A stretch of DNA of 64,000 nt from Cololabis saira (lineage: Eukaryota; Chordata; Actinopteri; Beloniformes; Belonidae). The notes under the pieces were generated by a model. It was not told the origin of the DNA. It did not search any database and worked only from the letters and a program-made list of their open reading frames with translations. Within the stretch, counting starts at the first letter, position 1. Every line of letters starts with the position of its first letter. The stretch is from NCBI RefSeq assembly GCF_033807715.1, contig NC_084591.1:31088590-31152589 (forward strand), read 5' to 3'. The translations under genes were made by a program, and so were the position numbers. Positions 1 through 15,200 of this stretch are shown in pieces.

Positions 1-299
1 TGAGGTTTGGAGTTTGCTTTGTTACACACATCCTGTCAAACACAGCTCACCTTTAAAACAGCAACTGAAACCTGAGGATCATGTTCTGTAAGAACCGACT
101 CACTGAGCTCCTCCTACAAAATTTGGACTGATCAGTTACAACTTTTTGATTCCCTAAAAGATCTCACCCAAATCATGTTGTCATATAAATGTGTTTTTGT
201 AGAAAACTTTTTCACAATCATTTAAAAAAAAAAAAGCAAATGTGACCAAACAATCAATTAACACTCAATTAAGTCTCTTTCCTGTTTATATTTATTCAG

Positions 300-3200
300 G
301 TGGTGACAGCCGACGTCCTGGATGAAGCTCACATCCTCATCCTCCACACAGTGAGTCCCGGCAGCTCAGTGTGTTCAGATGTTTTTCAGAGTGTTTTCTG
401 GTATTTTTCTGTCAAGCTAAACGGGTTCACCTCCTCCAGGGTCGGGATTTTCCCTGGAGCTCCTGCAGCCGAGCGTTCTGCTGGCTGCCTCACGAGAAGC
501 CCGAGCAGAAAGTCCAGTCTCCGGTCTGCTGTGTGGATCTGCTGCTGGACTGCCTCAGCACTCAGGTCTGCTTTGATGGAGCAAAGTTTCATTTCACCAA
601 AGAAAAAATAAAACCACACACACATAAAGAAGTGAAGACACTGGCTTTTTTTTTAACGTAAACTGAGATGAAGATGTAGAGAATTTGTTGTGCAACTCTA
701 ATATTAAATTCCTATACACTTTTCAGATCTGTCCCGGTTCTCCTCCTGGTGTCTGGGTCTGCAGCACCGACATGATCCTCACCGTCCCTCCAGACTTTGG
801 TCAGTGTGCTGCCGCTTATCTCTCTGGACATTGATGCAGTTATGGTACTCCAACAAAATCAGTACACACTGACACAGTTAGATGAGCTTGAACAACTAGA
901 GCCAAAAGAGCCCGTTCACCCCTGGCATGGATGTGCTCCCTCAGTGATCTGATCTAAGTAATTCAATTCATTTACATTTTGTTCAGTTCGCGTTTATTTG
1001 TATAGCACCATTTCAAAACAAAAGTAATCTAAAAGCATTTCAATTCATTAAATCCTGTTTGTCCCAATGGAATCCACATTCAAAGTTTGTAAAGGATAGT
1101 CTAGCTAATGAACACAACAGATAGCATCAAAACTTGCAATCACCCATACTGAGCAAGCAAAAGGTGACAATTGAGAGGGGATAAAAATGGTTTACAAGGC
1201 AAAAAAACCTCCAGCAAAACCAGATTCAGAGAGGGCGGCCATCTGCCTCAACTGGCAGGGTTGAGACAACAGGAAAGAGCAACCAACAAACACAGAGAGA
1301 TTAGTCCAGGGATCTCCGTATGAGACCCAAAAAAGAACAACGTGAATTGCAATAGTAATGATGTTCAATACAATTCAATTTTATTTATTACAACAGAAGT
1401 TGTCTTTAGGCGCCTTTCAGAGATGGAAAAACGCTGTATAATTGGAATCATAACACAAATATTATACTTTGATCAAATAAACTCTATAATGAAGCTCTTC
1501 TCTGCGTTATACAGGCATGTTAGGAGATGTGAGCTTACAGACTGTTTCAGAGAAGTGGTGACAATGACGTTGCCACTTAGGCTGATCTGGCATTTTAAAG
1601 CCTGGAGTTTATTCATCTGTTTTGGCCTTTTTTTGGAGTTTGAAGTTACAACACTGCTGCTGGACAATGCGATCTGACTGTGCGTGTGTGTGTGTCAGTT
1701 TTGTCGTGGGCAGGTTTCTCCGGTGTTCGGGTTTTGGCCTTACCAGGCGACACCTCCTATGCAGCTGATCATGGAGTCTACCTGTCCGACCTACAGGTGT
1801 CTTCTTCGTTTAAACTTAATTCATGAATCGTCCCGGTTACCCCCCCCCCCTGCTCTGATGCTGTTTTGTTTGGTGTCGGCAGGGTCGGGTCAGGGACATC
1901 CTCTACAGAGGAACCCGAGAGCAGATCCAGCAGGCTGTGATGTCCGATGGGAAAGTGCCACTGGTACTTCCTTCCTCTTCTCCACTCAAATAAAATCAAA
2001 TACACCTTTTTATGTACAGTAGAATCATTCAGCTAAATAACCGTAGACTGCTGAAAGATGATCTGATTTCTGTGAAAATGAATATTTTTTTAAAATGTAA
2101 CTTCTTTTAAATTAAGAAACAGTCAAGCTCAACTGCCTATTAATGTTTAATATGTTTTCCCCAGAAAGAAAAGTCTCTAAAGCTTGAAACTTGAGCGTCA
2201 TGACTTGTGTTTCTTGTGTGCTGATCTGATGTTTGCAGGTCTCAGGTCCAGTCTTCTTCAGTAGGTCTGTATCTGAGAAGCTGCTCCAGACTCACGTCAC
2301 TCCTCCGCTGGACGGCTGCACCTACCTGGGCCTGGACTCTGGAGCTCCGCCCCTCCAGGTGCCGTCCATTCTCTCTCAAGTTACATGCTTTATGTTCTTC
2401 AGTGTAGAATCTGCCAGCCAAAAGGACCCATGATGAGTAAATACCTACTGATGTCAAATGTAGGAACAAAAAAAGGCCGCTGAGGCCGCTTGCTGACGCG
2501 TCACTCAAAAGGGGAGAATAAAAGTCAGTTGAATTAGTTCTTAAAGTGATCCAGGTTTATTGTAACAAAAAGATCAAAAGACAGCAATCAATTATTATAA
2601 TGCAAAAATAAAATAATAAATAATGAATATTTGTGTGGCTGAAACAAAAGCAAAACGGTGACGGTCAACAATAAATATATCAGCCTACTACATGAACACT
2701 TTCCTTTTGTCTTCCTCTCGCCACCACACAATCAAACCAACCAACCAACAAATTAAAGCCACACCCATAAGCCCCAACGTGATGACGTAACATAAGTATA
2801 ATTTCTATAATTAAAACGTATCCATAACTTAAACTTAAAGTACTATTATAATTAAGCAAAGCAAAAATATGTAATTTTGGCTGCTACATCAAGTTTATAT
2901 GAAGCTGTTCAAATTCATGTTCATGAGGTACAAATACAGTATATGTGAAAAAATCTAAAGTAGTATGGCTCTAAACTCAAAACAGGGAAAATTACATTTA
3001 AAAGCCCTCTAAATAGTGATATAAAACACAAGGTGTGACAAAAGGCACCAAATGTTTATTTAAATTGGGAAAATTCTATTCTTTCGTATAAAAGAATACT
3101 CATCTAATTTCCCTTCAGAGGTTAATAGTCTTATTGAACGGGTTTGAAAATATGAAATGAAAATGTAACTCTTTTTAAATTATAACAATAGTAGATGAAA

Positions 3201-6200
3201 ACATGACTTACGGCTGTTTGCTCAGGTTTGTGTGACTGACGCACGCATTGAGCTTGGAGAGAGACTGTGTGATGATTCTAGCTGCAGAAAATTACAAAGA
3301 TGCCCACAAGCAACATATTTGCACAAAGTTCATCAAATCATCAATGGATCAATTCAACAGCGAGTTTCCTGAGCACAGATCCACCAAAACCAAGAATTTA
3401 AAAAAAGCATTATGGAAGTGCATGAAGGTTTGTGGGCCAATAAAAGGTCCATGACCAAACCTGCACTGTGCTGGACCTGGAAACAGTAAGCCAAGAAATG
3501 TCTTTTTAGGGTATAGAAGCCTCTCAGGACAGTCGAGTAACATTGTCAGTTTTGACTGCTCATGTTTCCACTGTGTTCCACCTGAATATTTAATTTAAAA
3601 GCAGCTCCCTGCATTGGCCTGAATGATAGTAAATATGTGTACTTGTGTTTAGAAAAATGAGTGAAACTCCTGTTAAATCTAGCCTGTATGAGGTTTAAGT
3701 GAGTACAGGAGAAGAGACCTCTGATGCAGGTTGTGGACACTGCACTTGAGTTTAGGCTGGAGCTGCAGGTTAAACCGCAGGCACAAAAAAACAGTGCAGT
3801 CACGTTTAAGTCATCATGGGACTGTCCTGCATCATACAGGAATTTAACATGAGATCACACCCTAAACTACAGCTAAGTTAGTGCAGTTGGCCCATATTAC
3901 CTGATTTGTATGAGACATGAAAAGCTTTAGGAGGATAAAATAAAATGTTTGACGATTATAAATTATTAATAGCAGATTCCCGAAAGCAGAGGATCATGAT
4001 AAACTATAAAAGGATAGTTGTGTAAAGTGTTGTTGTGTCACATGTGTGTCTGTTTGCAGATCTCCCTGTTCCTGGACCTGCTCAAGTGTCTTTGCTCAGA
4101 TCTGACTCAGGATCAGTTTATAAGTGAGGAGAGAGCTGGCTGCAGTTCCCCGGTCGGACCACACGGGGCTGCAGTGAGGAGCGGCAGGATGGAGCTGTGG
4201 AGGATCCTGAGAGGAACTCCACTCTCACTAGGTCAGATTCAGTTAGATCAGTTATGTGTTTACAATCACAGATGGGCAGCACAGCAGGTGGTTATCACTG
4301 TTGCCTCGCAGTTGTTGGTCTGACCCCCGAGTCTGTGTAGCTCCATAGATCAGACTCGCATCTGGAAAGATGTAGGATGTGAAAACAATCCATATGGCCG
4401 ACTTATCCAAGGGGCGACACCAACGGTTGCTTTTCAGACTGCCTTTGCATGCAGTTGGTTAATGCTGCGTCCAATCAGAGCCGCGAACAAGGCGATGTAT
4501 TCAGAGTGACAGAAATTAGTCAAAGGGAGAGGGAGTTGTGTACAAGAGTAAATTAAACTATTACATCTAACTTGCAAAGTAATGATTTGCGTGCTGTCTC
4601 TTGATCAATTTTTCTCAGTCTTTAATCAGTCTTTAACTGTAGATGTAACTAATAACTAATCCTCGGCTGCAGCCATCTACACTGTTTACATTCAGATAAC
4701 ATCCTGCTCTGTTGCCATCGTGTTAACCCCGCCCAGGGGCTCTTTTTCTAAGGATAGACTGATTTGATTGGCTCCCCATGACTTTTAGGTATAGGTGATG
4801 TGCTTCAACGGATGGTGGCTCGACCTACCTGCAAAGCAAATTTAAGTTTTTCTAGCACTAAGTCTAGATTTCTGGGATCAGGTCTGTGAGGAGTTTGCAT
4901 GCTGTTGCTGTGCATGCATGGATTTTCTCTGGGTACACCAAAGACATGCATGTTAGGTTGATTGGTGATTCTGCACTGACCCTGGGAGTGAATGTGAACA
5001 TACTTGGTTGTCTGTTTGTGTGGCCTTGTGATGGACACCTGTCCAGGGAGCCGGGATCAGCACCAGGAGAACTGTGTAACTCTGACTAGGATGAAACAAC
5101 TACTGTATAGACAAGTGATGGCTTTTAATCACAGATGATCAGCCCCTGAATGAACTTTTATCAGTCTGACAGTGAACTGGAAAGAGAAAAAATAACAATT
5201 TTGCAGAGCCACAATAGATCAGTCCATCCAAGTCCGGCCAGTTATCTAATTTCTACACCAGGGGATTAGAGCATATCCCAATTTACCCAGCTGCAATATT
5301 ATCTGTCTTATTTAGACAGCTGAGATGTTTGCAAATGAAACAAACTGAACTAAATAAATCCAAACATGGAACTCTTGTGTGAAGATTATTTGTGTTGTTT
5401 TCTACAGCAGTCATCACTCATCATGACCTGTTGCTTATCATGTTTCAATGTTCTTTTTTTCACGTAGTGTTCATGATGTCTTACTGGATTTGTGTTTTTT
5501 CTCTTGTGTATTTGTTTGTTGTTTGTATTTTAGAAGCTTCATTTGAATTTGAATATAATATAGTATTTTAGCTTTTACTAAGGGTTAGTATTTGTGCACT
5601 TCTATATGTACAAAGGTCAACATATTTTTTAAAAACCATCTGTTTTCATCCTCACAGTGTATGTCCCTGGCGGTCGCTATGACTACCTTACTCTGTCTGG
5701 GAAGGAACATGTTGACCGCCTGACGCGCGGCTGGACCAATACAAACACTCTGTCTCACATACAGGTGAACTTTGTCCTTCCTCGGCCTCGTCTTTTATAA
5801 GTCAGTGTTGTCAAACCACAGTTGTGTTCATTTTAAAAGCGTAAACCAAAACATGGAACAGGAATCTGATTTGGTCAAAACTCTAGATTAATGATTATTT
5901 GTTGAGAACATCAGAATAGAAAACATAATTTAATCAGTTACAGCTAATAGCATCAATAAAACCTTTAAGATTGCCATGAGTCTGTATAGAATGTAGGAGT
6001 GGATATCATTTAAAAATATGCTTGTCATAAGGTTGAATTGACATTAAATGCTGCTTGGCTTCCTGTTTTTCCTCCAGAAAAATGGTGAGCTGAAAGAAGG
6101 AAGTTGTGTCATCAACAGCATTCTGGAGGGAGACGTTGGCATGGCAACAGGAGCAGTGGTGCAACACTGCCACCTACAGGTGAGGAACAGTCAGAACCAG

Positions 6201-9200
6201 TGTTGGGTGGAATTTATTACAGACATACTAGATTTTTGCTGTAAAGCAGTAACATAATTTAACATAACTAACTAATGTAATATAACTATCAAAATGTTGT
6301 AATACAGGTACAAGCTATTTTAAGCCAAAATTTACTTTTGATTTTATTTATTTATTTATTTTTTTACATCCAAAACTGCAAGATGTTCCTGCACCATAAA
6401 AGATTAATCCTGTGGGTTAATTGGTTATTAACTAGTCGGTTATTTTCTGTTGCTAGAGCTTGCTGTAGTACGAGTGTATGTCAGATAGGAAACTAGATGC
6501 ATTACCGAGGCAACGTGTCTGGAGGAGACATGATGACGGATAGTTTGTCTCTTCGATGCTCGCTCATGTATTCAGATTCTTCAGTAAAAGTACCAAATAT
6601 ACTCTGTCACATTTCCTGGGTTAGAAATGTTGAATGAAAGCAAATTAAAAGGTTGGCAAGGTTGTTGGTAAAGGTCTATTGAGAAATGTACAAAGCTCTG
6701 AGTAATTGCTATGTTTATAGAGGCTGCAGTTGTTAAATGTTTGCTGTTTATACAGAAAGTTAATTGAATTGTCTGATTGTTTCAATTTTTTGTGTTGATG
6801 AAGAAAAAAAGAATATTTATTTATATTATGTATTTATATTAGTTGATCCAAAATGTATAGTATTCAGCATCTGAAGTCATCAAAGTCATCAGTCAACAAC
6901 CAGTGTATGACGTGTGTCTTTAATGCACTTCAAATGTTGATTACTGTTGTTAAATACAGAGTTAACAAAACTGTCCAGTTCTTTTAAAAACTAAAGAACA
7001 CTGAAGGTACAGTACCTCAAATCTGTGCTAAGGTGCAATTTAAAAACATAAATGTACTTATACACTCCTCTACTGTCCCTCAGGGTCCTCTGAACATCCC
7101 AGCGCGTTGTTTGTTGTCAGGTCTGGCAGTCTCAGCGTCTCCGTTCATCAGGCAGCTGACCCTCAGCAGTGACATCATCATCCAGGGACACCGGATTGAA
7201 CTGGGAGAGTTGAAGCTGAATGTGCACACGGTTACGGGAGCACAAGACGACCTCCAGGTAGAGGACCAAGGACACGTGGGTCCATGATGATGTTTCATCT
7301 GTAGTTTTCAGCTCATGATCCTGCTCACATCAGCCAGTTTCTTCAGGAGATCCAACCCTTTTTTTTTCTTCTTTTTTTTAATAGTAATAGTGTCTCATGA
7401 ATTGATTGACCTCAATCTGAGATGGAAAGTAGCCACCTGGCTCTTATATTTACATGTTGTCCCATTGTCATTTTAAAAATCAAACAATCATTCTTTTTTT
7501 TAAATTTTATGTAACAGTTGTTGTTGTTTTTTTTTTTAAATGTCTTGAAGTCAATGTTTTTTAATTTTATTTCTTACCCAAAATACGACAGAGATTCAAA
7601 CATAAAGAAGAAACTTTTACTATTCCTTTTCAGGTTAATTTGTAGAAATTTGGGGATTTTCATGAAATTATCCAACCAAACAAAAATCCTACACTTAATT
7701 TTCTCATTGAACGCATTTAGTGATGAAAAGAGTGACTTTTAAAGTTTAAAGTCTTTTCAAAACACCCAATAGATTTTTTTTTTAAATGATTTCAGTTGTT
7801 TTTGTCATTTATCTTTACATTTAAGTTTAATATTCATTTGAATTATCTGTATTCTCAATGTGTATAAGTCTTGTGCATTTATTTCACAGATTTATTTTTT
7901 GTGGCACTGGCTTTTATAATGCCTTGTTTTTCAATTGTGATGCACTGCTCGGGGCGGCAGTAGCTCAGGTGGTAGAGCGGGTCGTCCAATGATCGGAAGG
8001 TCGGCGGTTCGAATCCCGCTCTGTCCCAGTTTGCTGTCGTAGTGTCCTTGGGCAAGACACCTTACCCACCTTGCCCCGTGTGAATGTGTTTGAATGTGTA
8101 TGAATGTTGGTGGTGGTCGGAGGGGCCGTTAGGCGCGATATGGCAGCCACGCTTCCGTCAGTCTGCCCCAGGGCAGCTGTGGCTACAATGTAGCTTACCA
8201 CCACCAGTGAGGATGTGTATGAATGAATAATGATTTCTGTAAAGCGCTCTGGGTGCCTAGAAGGGCGCTATATAAATCCAAGTCATCATCATCATCATCA
8301 TCATCATCATCACTGCGCCCCTCTCAAGGCAGAAACACTCTGGTAACATGACTCTTGTCTTCTGTCTCTTTTCTCCTCGTCTTCCTCTTCAGGTCTGCTC
8401 TGACGACGGCAACACCTCCTTCCTTAACCAGAGCTGGACTGTCTTCTACAAGAGAACAGGAATACAGTAAGATTTACTCGTACACTTCTCCAAAGCTTTT
8501 CCTGCCTTCAAGTAGCTGGAAGCACACAGAAACAGTTCAGTGTGAAGCAGAGAGAAAACCTCAGCTTAAATTAAACCAAAATATAATGCACATTATTATT
8601 TGTTCTACAATGACAGCAGTAACCTCTTTTTTTGTTCAGATTTTTTTTTTTAATGCCTTCCTTGTTACTGCATTTGTTACTATATTTTTCTGTTTAAAAT
8701 GTAATGGCATTTCTTCCATTTCTTTTATTTCTATTTCAATAACCTTTCCTCTCTACCTCTCCTTTGGTCCTATCCTCTCTTTACTTTCCTCTGTCCTCAG
8801 GCCGGAGGAGTTGTGGGTCAAAGGAGAGCAGCACTCCCTCCTGGAGGCTCGTCTCTTCCCGGTCTTCCACCCCAGAGAAGGTGGTGTGGGTGTGGAAGGA
8901 GGAGTCGGCTGGCTGCTGGGGGGTCCTGGCTGTCTGCAGAGGTGGAGAGAGGCGTGGAGACTCTCTCTGAGGGAGGTGCTGTCCCTCACTCACCAGGAGG
9001 CTGAGCTCCGGTGGAGGGAGGAGCTGCTGCTGCTGGCTGGCAGGAGAAGGGTGGCCGACGCCCTGCGTAGTTGCACCGACGTCTGCCTGCTGCCTTGTTT
9101 CAGAGCCGCGGTGCTGGGAGGACAGCAGGTCCCGCTGCTAGAAACTCTGGACCGCCGTGAGTTTTCACAGTATAAACCACGAGAGCAACAGATGAATGCA

Positions 9201-12200
9201 TTTAAGTGCAGGGGTCGGCAACCCAAAATGCTGAAAGAGCCATATTGGACCAAAAACACAAAAAACAAATATGTCTGGAGCCGCAAAAAATGAAAATTCT
9301 TGTCTAAGCCTTAGAATGAAGGCAACACATGCTGCATGTATCTATATTAGCTATAACTGGGGGAAGATTTTTTTTTTTCATTATGCACTTCGACAAAAAA
9401 GTCGAAATGTTGAGAAAAAAATAGAAATGTCGAGAAAAAAGTCGAAATGTTGAGAAAAAGTCAAAATTTTGAGAAAAAAGTCGAAATGTCGAGATTAATG
9501 TTGAAGTACAATCTCGAGAAAAAAGTCGAAATGTTGAGAAAAAAGTCAGAATTTCAAGAAAAAAGTCGAAATGTTAAGATTAAAAAGAGAGGAAAAAGGA
9601 AGAAAAAAGAGGAAAAAAAGAAAAAAAGGGAAAAAAGAAGAAAAAAAGGAAGAAAAATAGAAAAAAGGGAAGAAAAATAGAAGAAAGGGAAGAAAAATAG
9701 AAAAAAAAGGAAAAAATAAGAAAAAAAGGTCAAACATTTTTGAAAAAGCTCCAGGGAGCCACTAGGGCGCCGCTAACCGGGTTGCCGACCCCTGATCTAG
9801 TGGATAGGACTCAGAGACTTCAAGTGCCAACGATCTGACTTCCGGATTGAGGCTCATGCAGAACTAAGATTCGCTGCAGTTCCTGGACTGACCCGATAGA
9901 GGCTGGTTCCAGAGCAAGTCAATATTCATTGACTCCTTTGTTAAAATGTCCAACTTTAGAGCAAAAATAAACATATTTACATCCTGGTTCACAATACCGT
10001 TTTGCTCTTAATCTTTTGTTTAAGAGCAAAAGGAGGGTTTATGTAAAGCGTTAAATTAATTCTCTAATATGGTTGACAGTCGGCTCAGCCAATGGCGAGC
10101 TGCTATCACTTCCTCATCTGTGATCGTCATACGGCCGCGCTTGGGAAAGCAACCAGCCGTTTGTATTAACCCTGCATCGGCTAAATGAAACAGTCATTTT
10201 TGAGTTTGCCATTGAGTCAACATGATATATCCCTCTGTAAATGTCTGACGGCAGCTCTGCAGATATTTCGTTGGGGTTCGACTGAAGGAGCTCAGAGCAA
10301 AGCCTACTCTTAATTTGCATACGGTGGCCGTGTTTCCATCAGCTTCTGAATCAACATGGCTGCGCCCCGTATGATTGTTTTATACAGTCTGTGGGTGACA
10401 TCTGCTGCCACAAACTCCAAGTTATAAACAAATGAGTTTCCCAACATGTAAAATAAAACCATACAAAACAATCAAAACCATGTTTAATCAAAGGAGAGTT
10501 TATCCATGTCATATACAGTATTTAACGCCCATCTTCTTTCAGTTGCAGCTGATGCCAGCGAGCAGGAGGCGGAGGCCGGAGCAGAGCTGGGCATGGCCGC
10601 TCGCTGTCTCTCCTGCATTGCAGACGTGCTGGTGTGCATGGCAGAGGGACAGGGGGGTCTGAGAAGCGGACCGGCTGCTAATAAGGCCTGGAGATCTGCC
10701 TATGCTCTACTAGAGGAAAGTAACCTGAGGGGTGGAGTCCACGCCCTGGCCACGCAGAGACAGCACTGGCTCAGCAGGTGGGCCCTGAAGTTCCCCTTCG
10801 TGCTGTCAGGTTTGTGGACGTATCATGAGCTGTGTTGCTGCCCTTAACAGGCCGGACCTGCTTGTGCGGGCTGCACGGCACTACGAGGGCGCTGGGCAGG
10901 TGCTGCTGCGCCAGGCTGTGATGTCTTCACAGAGGTTCATCTCTATTGGCCAGGGGGAGGCTCCTCCGCTTGGAGAGTGGCAGGAAGTGGAGTGTCCAGC
11001 CAGACTGGACTTGGCAGGTGAGCGAACTGTTTTAATTTTGACATCTGTGGTACATCTGAGTGCAGTTTTACACACTGGAGATGATTCTTGTAAGTCTGTA
11101 ACAGTTAAGTTCCCTCAAACTCCTAAATATGTATTTCCAGTGAACAGTTTTCCTGTTTCAGGTGGCTGGAGTGATACTCCCCCAATCGCCTTTGAGCATG
11201 GCGGCTCTGTGACCAACATCGCAGTGAAGGTCAGCGGGAGGCGTCCCATTGGTGCCAGGGCTCGTCGCATCCTAGAGCCCCGCCTCCTGCTGGTCAGCTA
11301 CACCGGAGGGCGGGACAGTGGGGTTTCCACGGAGACGGTGTGTGACAGCCTGGACGACCTGAAAGACTATTGTCAGCCTCATGCACCTGGTACAGAATTG
11401 GTACAGAAGTTAGACTTAAGCAATGTAATGAGGGTAGTTGTACAAACGGGTGTTTTTGCACATGTGCTGCAGGAGCGCTGCTGAAAGCGGTGTGTGTCTG
11501 CAGCGGATTGGTGTCTTTGTCCTCCCATCATCCTCTGGGCCATCAGCTGATGCAAAGATGGGGGGGAGGGGTGGAGCTCCATAGCTGGTCAGAGCTGCCC
11601 ACCGGATCTGGACTGGGTGAGAAACCGAACAAACATGACTGCCCCCATCAAACAAGTATGGATAACTCCAGAGATCTCCCATAAAGTAATGAAACAAGAA
11701 ACACCCGCACACTCTGTCTGAAACCCAGAAATAGCATCTAGATCAGTGGTCGGCAACCCAAAATGTTGAAAGAGCCATATTGGACCAAAAACACAAAAAA
11801 CAAATATGTCTGGAGCCGCAAAAAATGAAAAGTCTTGTATAAGCCTTAGAATAAAGGCAACACATGCTGCATGTTTCTATATTAGTTAGAACTGGGGGGA
11901 GATTTTTTTTTCATTATGCACTTCGAGAAAAAGGTCGAAATGTCGAGAAAAAAAGTCAAAATTTCGAGAAAAAAGTTGACATGTCGAGAAAAAAGTTGAA
12001 ATGGCTAGAAAAAAGTTGAAATGTCGAGATTAATGTTGAAGTACAATCTTGAGAAAAAAGTCGAAATGTTGAGAAATAAGTCGAAATTTCGTGAAAAAGT
12101 CGAAATGTTGAGAAAAAAGTCAAAATCTCAAGAAAAAATTTGAAATGTCGAGAAAAAAAGAAGAAAAAGGAAAAAATTGAGAAAAAAGGGAAAAAAATAA

Positions 12201-15200
12201 GAAAAATAGAGAAAAAAGGAAAAAAAGGAAAAAAAATGGTCAAACATTTTTGAAAAGCTCCAGGATGGCGCTAGGGTGGCGCTAAAGAGCTGCATGCGAC
12301 TCTGGAGCCGCGGGTTGCCGACCCCTGATCTATGACATCACCATCCACAACATCTACTCTGGCCAACTTTTAAACAAAAGCTACAACAAGTCTATTACAA
12401 AGAGCAAAATTGACTTCTACAGCAAATTTGGAAAAACCACATATTGAAATGAGAAATACTCCAACATAGATCACAATACCTGAACAAAGTTTGAGATCAG
12501 TTTCAGGAGGAGTTCTTGTCCTGCAGGTACCAGCAGTATCCTGGCTGGGGCGCTATTGGCTGCAGTTTACAAATGCACCGGTCGAACATATGACACGGAC
12601 TCCCTGATTCACGCCGTCCTCTACCTGGAGCAGATTCTCACCACAGGTCTGTCGTTTCCTCTGCATTGTAAGGTTCTTCTGCTTCTCTACATCATCTTGT
12701 CCTCCCCTTCCTCCTCCAGGTGGGGGCTGGCAGGATCAAGTAGGAGGTCTGGTGGGAGGAGTGAAGGTGGGTCGATCCAGATCATCTCTCCCCCTGCAGG
12801 TGGAGGTGGAGCGTCTCCGTCCTCCAGAGGAGTTCCTGGTGTCTCTGGAGCAGCACCTCCTGCTGGTTTACACTGGGAAGACCCGACTGGCCCGAAACCT
12901 GCTACAGGTGGGTGCCATTGCCCTGCAAGGCAAGTTTATTTGTGCAGCACATTTCATGTACAAGACAATGCAGGTGCTTTGCATAAAAAATAGTTTTTAT
13001 AAATACATTAAAATGAGTTTAAAAGCAGAAATTAAAGTCAGACAGACATAAGTTAAAAATAATTGAGTGATGTATTTTGGCTCTAGACCACACTGCAAAA
13101 ACTCAAAATCTTACCAGGAATATTTGTCTTATTTCTAGTTAAAATGTCTAATTTTTAGTCAAAAAATCTCATTACACTTAAAACAAGAGTCATTACCAGA
13201 AAAATAACTTATTTGACAATTTTCACCTGTTTCAAGTAAATTTTCACTTGAAATAAGTAGAAAAATCTGCCAGTGGGACAAGATTTATCTTCTCATTACA
13301 AGCAAAACAATCTTGTTCCACTGGCAGATTTTTCTACTTATTTTAAGTGAAAATCTACTTGAAACTTTGAAAATTGTTGTTTTTTCCAGTGATTAGTCGT
13401 TGTTTTAAGTGTAATGAGATTTCTTTGACTAAAATGAGACATTTTAACTAGAAATAAGACAAATATTCTTGTTAATATTTTGAGTTTTTGCAGTGCATTC
13501 AGAGATTTGTAAACCAACAGCAGGATTTTAACAATTATTCTGTGACAGACAGGACGGCAGTGTAAAGATCTAGGAGGACTCTGGTCTCTTGGTCTTAGTA
13601 AAGGCTCGGGCAGCAGCTTTCCGAACTAAGTGCAGTTGTTTGATGGATTTTGTTTTTCGTGAGAACAGCGTTACAGTGGTCCAGTCTACTGATGAGAAAA
13701 GAGTGGACAAGTTTTTCCTAAGTCCTGCTGAGATTTCAGTCCTTTAATCCTTGATATGTTCTTTAGGTGATAATAAGCTGTCTTCACTACTGTCTTAATG
13801 TGGCTGTTAAAATTCAGGTCTGAGTCCAGACCCACTCCTAGATTACTGGCCTGGGTATTTGTTTGTAGTTTTACTGCTTGAAGCTGAGTGCTTTGAATCT
13901 TTCTTCCTCGGCTCCAAACACTGTTATTTCTCTTTTGTCTTCATTTAACTGAAAAAAAACCTCACACATCTACTCTATAATTTGATCAATGCATTTAATC
14001 AGTGTTTGAATTGGATTATAGTCTCCTGGTGAGATGTTTTTTTAGATTTGTGTCTCATCTGTGTAGTTATGGTAACACATTTACTTATTTTTCATAATTT
14101 GAGCAAGTGAGATCATATAGATGTTATGGTCAACTGTGTCGAATGCCGCACTGAGATCCAGTAACACCAAGACTGAAATGTTGCCACTTTCTGTATTGGA
14201 GCTGACACATTAAGGAGATTTACAAGAGCGGTCTCAGTGCTGTTGTGGAGGCAGAAACGTGAGTGAAAGACACCAAAACAATCATTTAGTGTTAGGAGAT
14301 TATACAGCTGTTGAAAAACAGCTTTTTCTATGATTTTACAAAAAAGGGGAGGTTTGATATGGGCCCATAGCTGTTCATAAGTGACATGTCTAGGCTATTC
14401 TTTTTTTAAAAGTGGTTTAATAATGGCTGCAGGAGCATGTTTAGGAAAGATGCTACTCTCACTTCCATTTTGAGAGGTTCAGGTTTAAAAAGCTAATGTT
14501 TTTACTTTGGGCTGATTATCCAAGAGAGTGTTGTAAGAATTGAAAGCTTGTTTTGGTTTTGTGTTGCGCTGTATACTATCCATTGAAATGAATAGGTTTC
14601 AGTGTCCAGTGGCGAGTGTTTGGAGCCTGTCTGGCTTATAATGACTATGATTGTGATGCTAATGTTCTGTCTGCAGGATGTGGTTCGCAGTTGGTACAGC
14701 CGCCTGCCCTCAATGGTGCTGAATGCCAAGCAGCTCGTGTCCAACTCTGAGGAGTGTGCCAGAGCCTGTTCAGACGGTAAGATGCTCCACAACAGCAGTT
14801 TCCATAGAAAAGGTGCCTGCAGCTCCAGAGTTATCTGCATACACAAAGAAAAGGGGTTTAAACCAATGCAGTCCAATTATCCAAATCAGCATTTATCTTC
14901 ATCAGTCACTGACCACATGAACAGCTCCACAAAAGCTCACCACAGTCATAACAGCACATCATGTCATCAGAGTTTAATTTGTATCAGGGACTTCAGGCTT
15001 ACAGATAGTAATGGAACTTCTCATAAGTTTTCTGTGTAACAAACTTGATCAGTCATTAATACAGTCTACACTGAACCAATGTAAAAAAACATCTGGACCA
15101 TTTGGTGATAGTTCATATTAGAAAGCAGGGGAACAAGCTCCGGCAGAACAACACAAGACATGTGTGGTCCAGTCTGAAGATCACAGGCTTCAAGCAGAGG

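Noticed and set aside
7951..8025. tRNA-like sequence with A and B boxes
   Set aside because: The boxes are good, but the body continues into a SINE with an (ATC)n tail and the cloverleaf is not convincing, so it is a retroposon and not a tRNA gene.
9447..9737. Lysine-rich and phenylalanine-rich frames (also at 11956-12243 and 42673-43358)
   Set aside because: Purine-only tracts inside hAT MITEs; low-complexity translation without family features.
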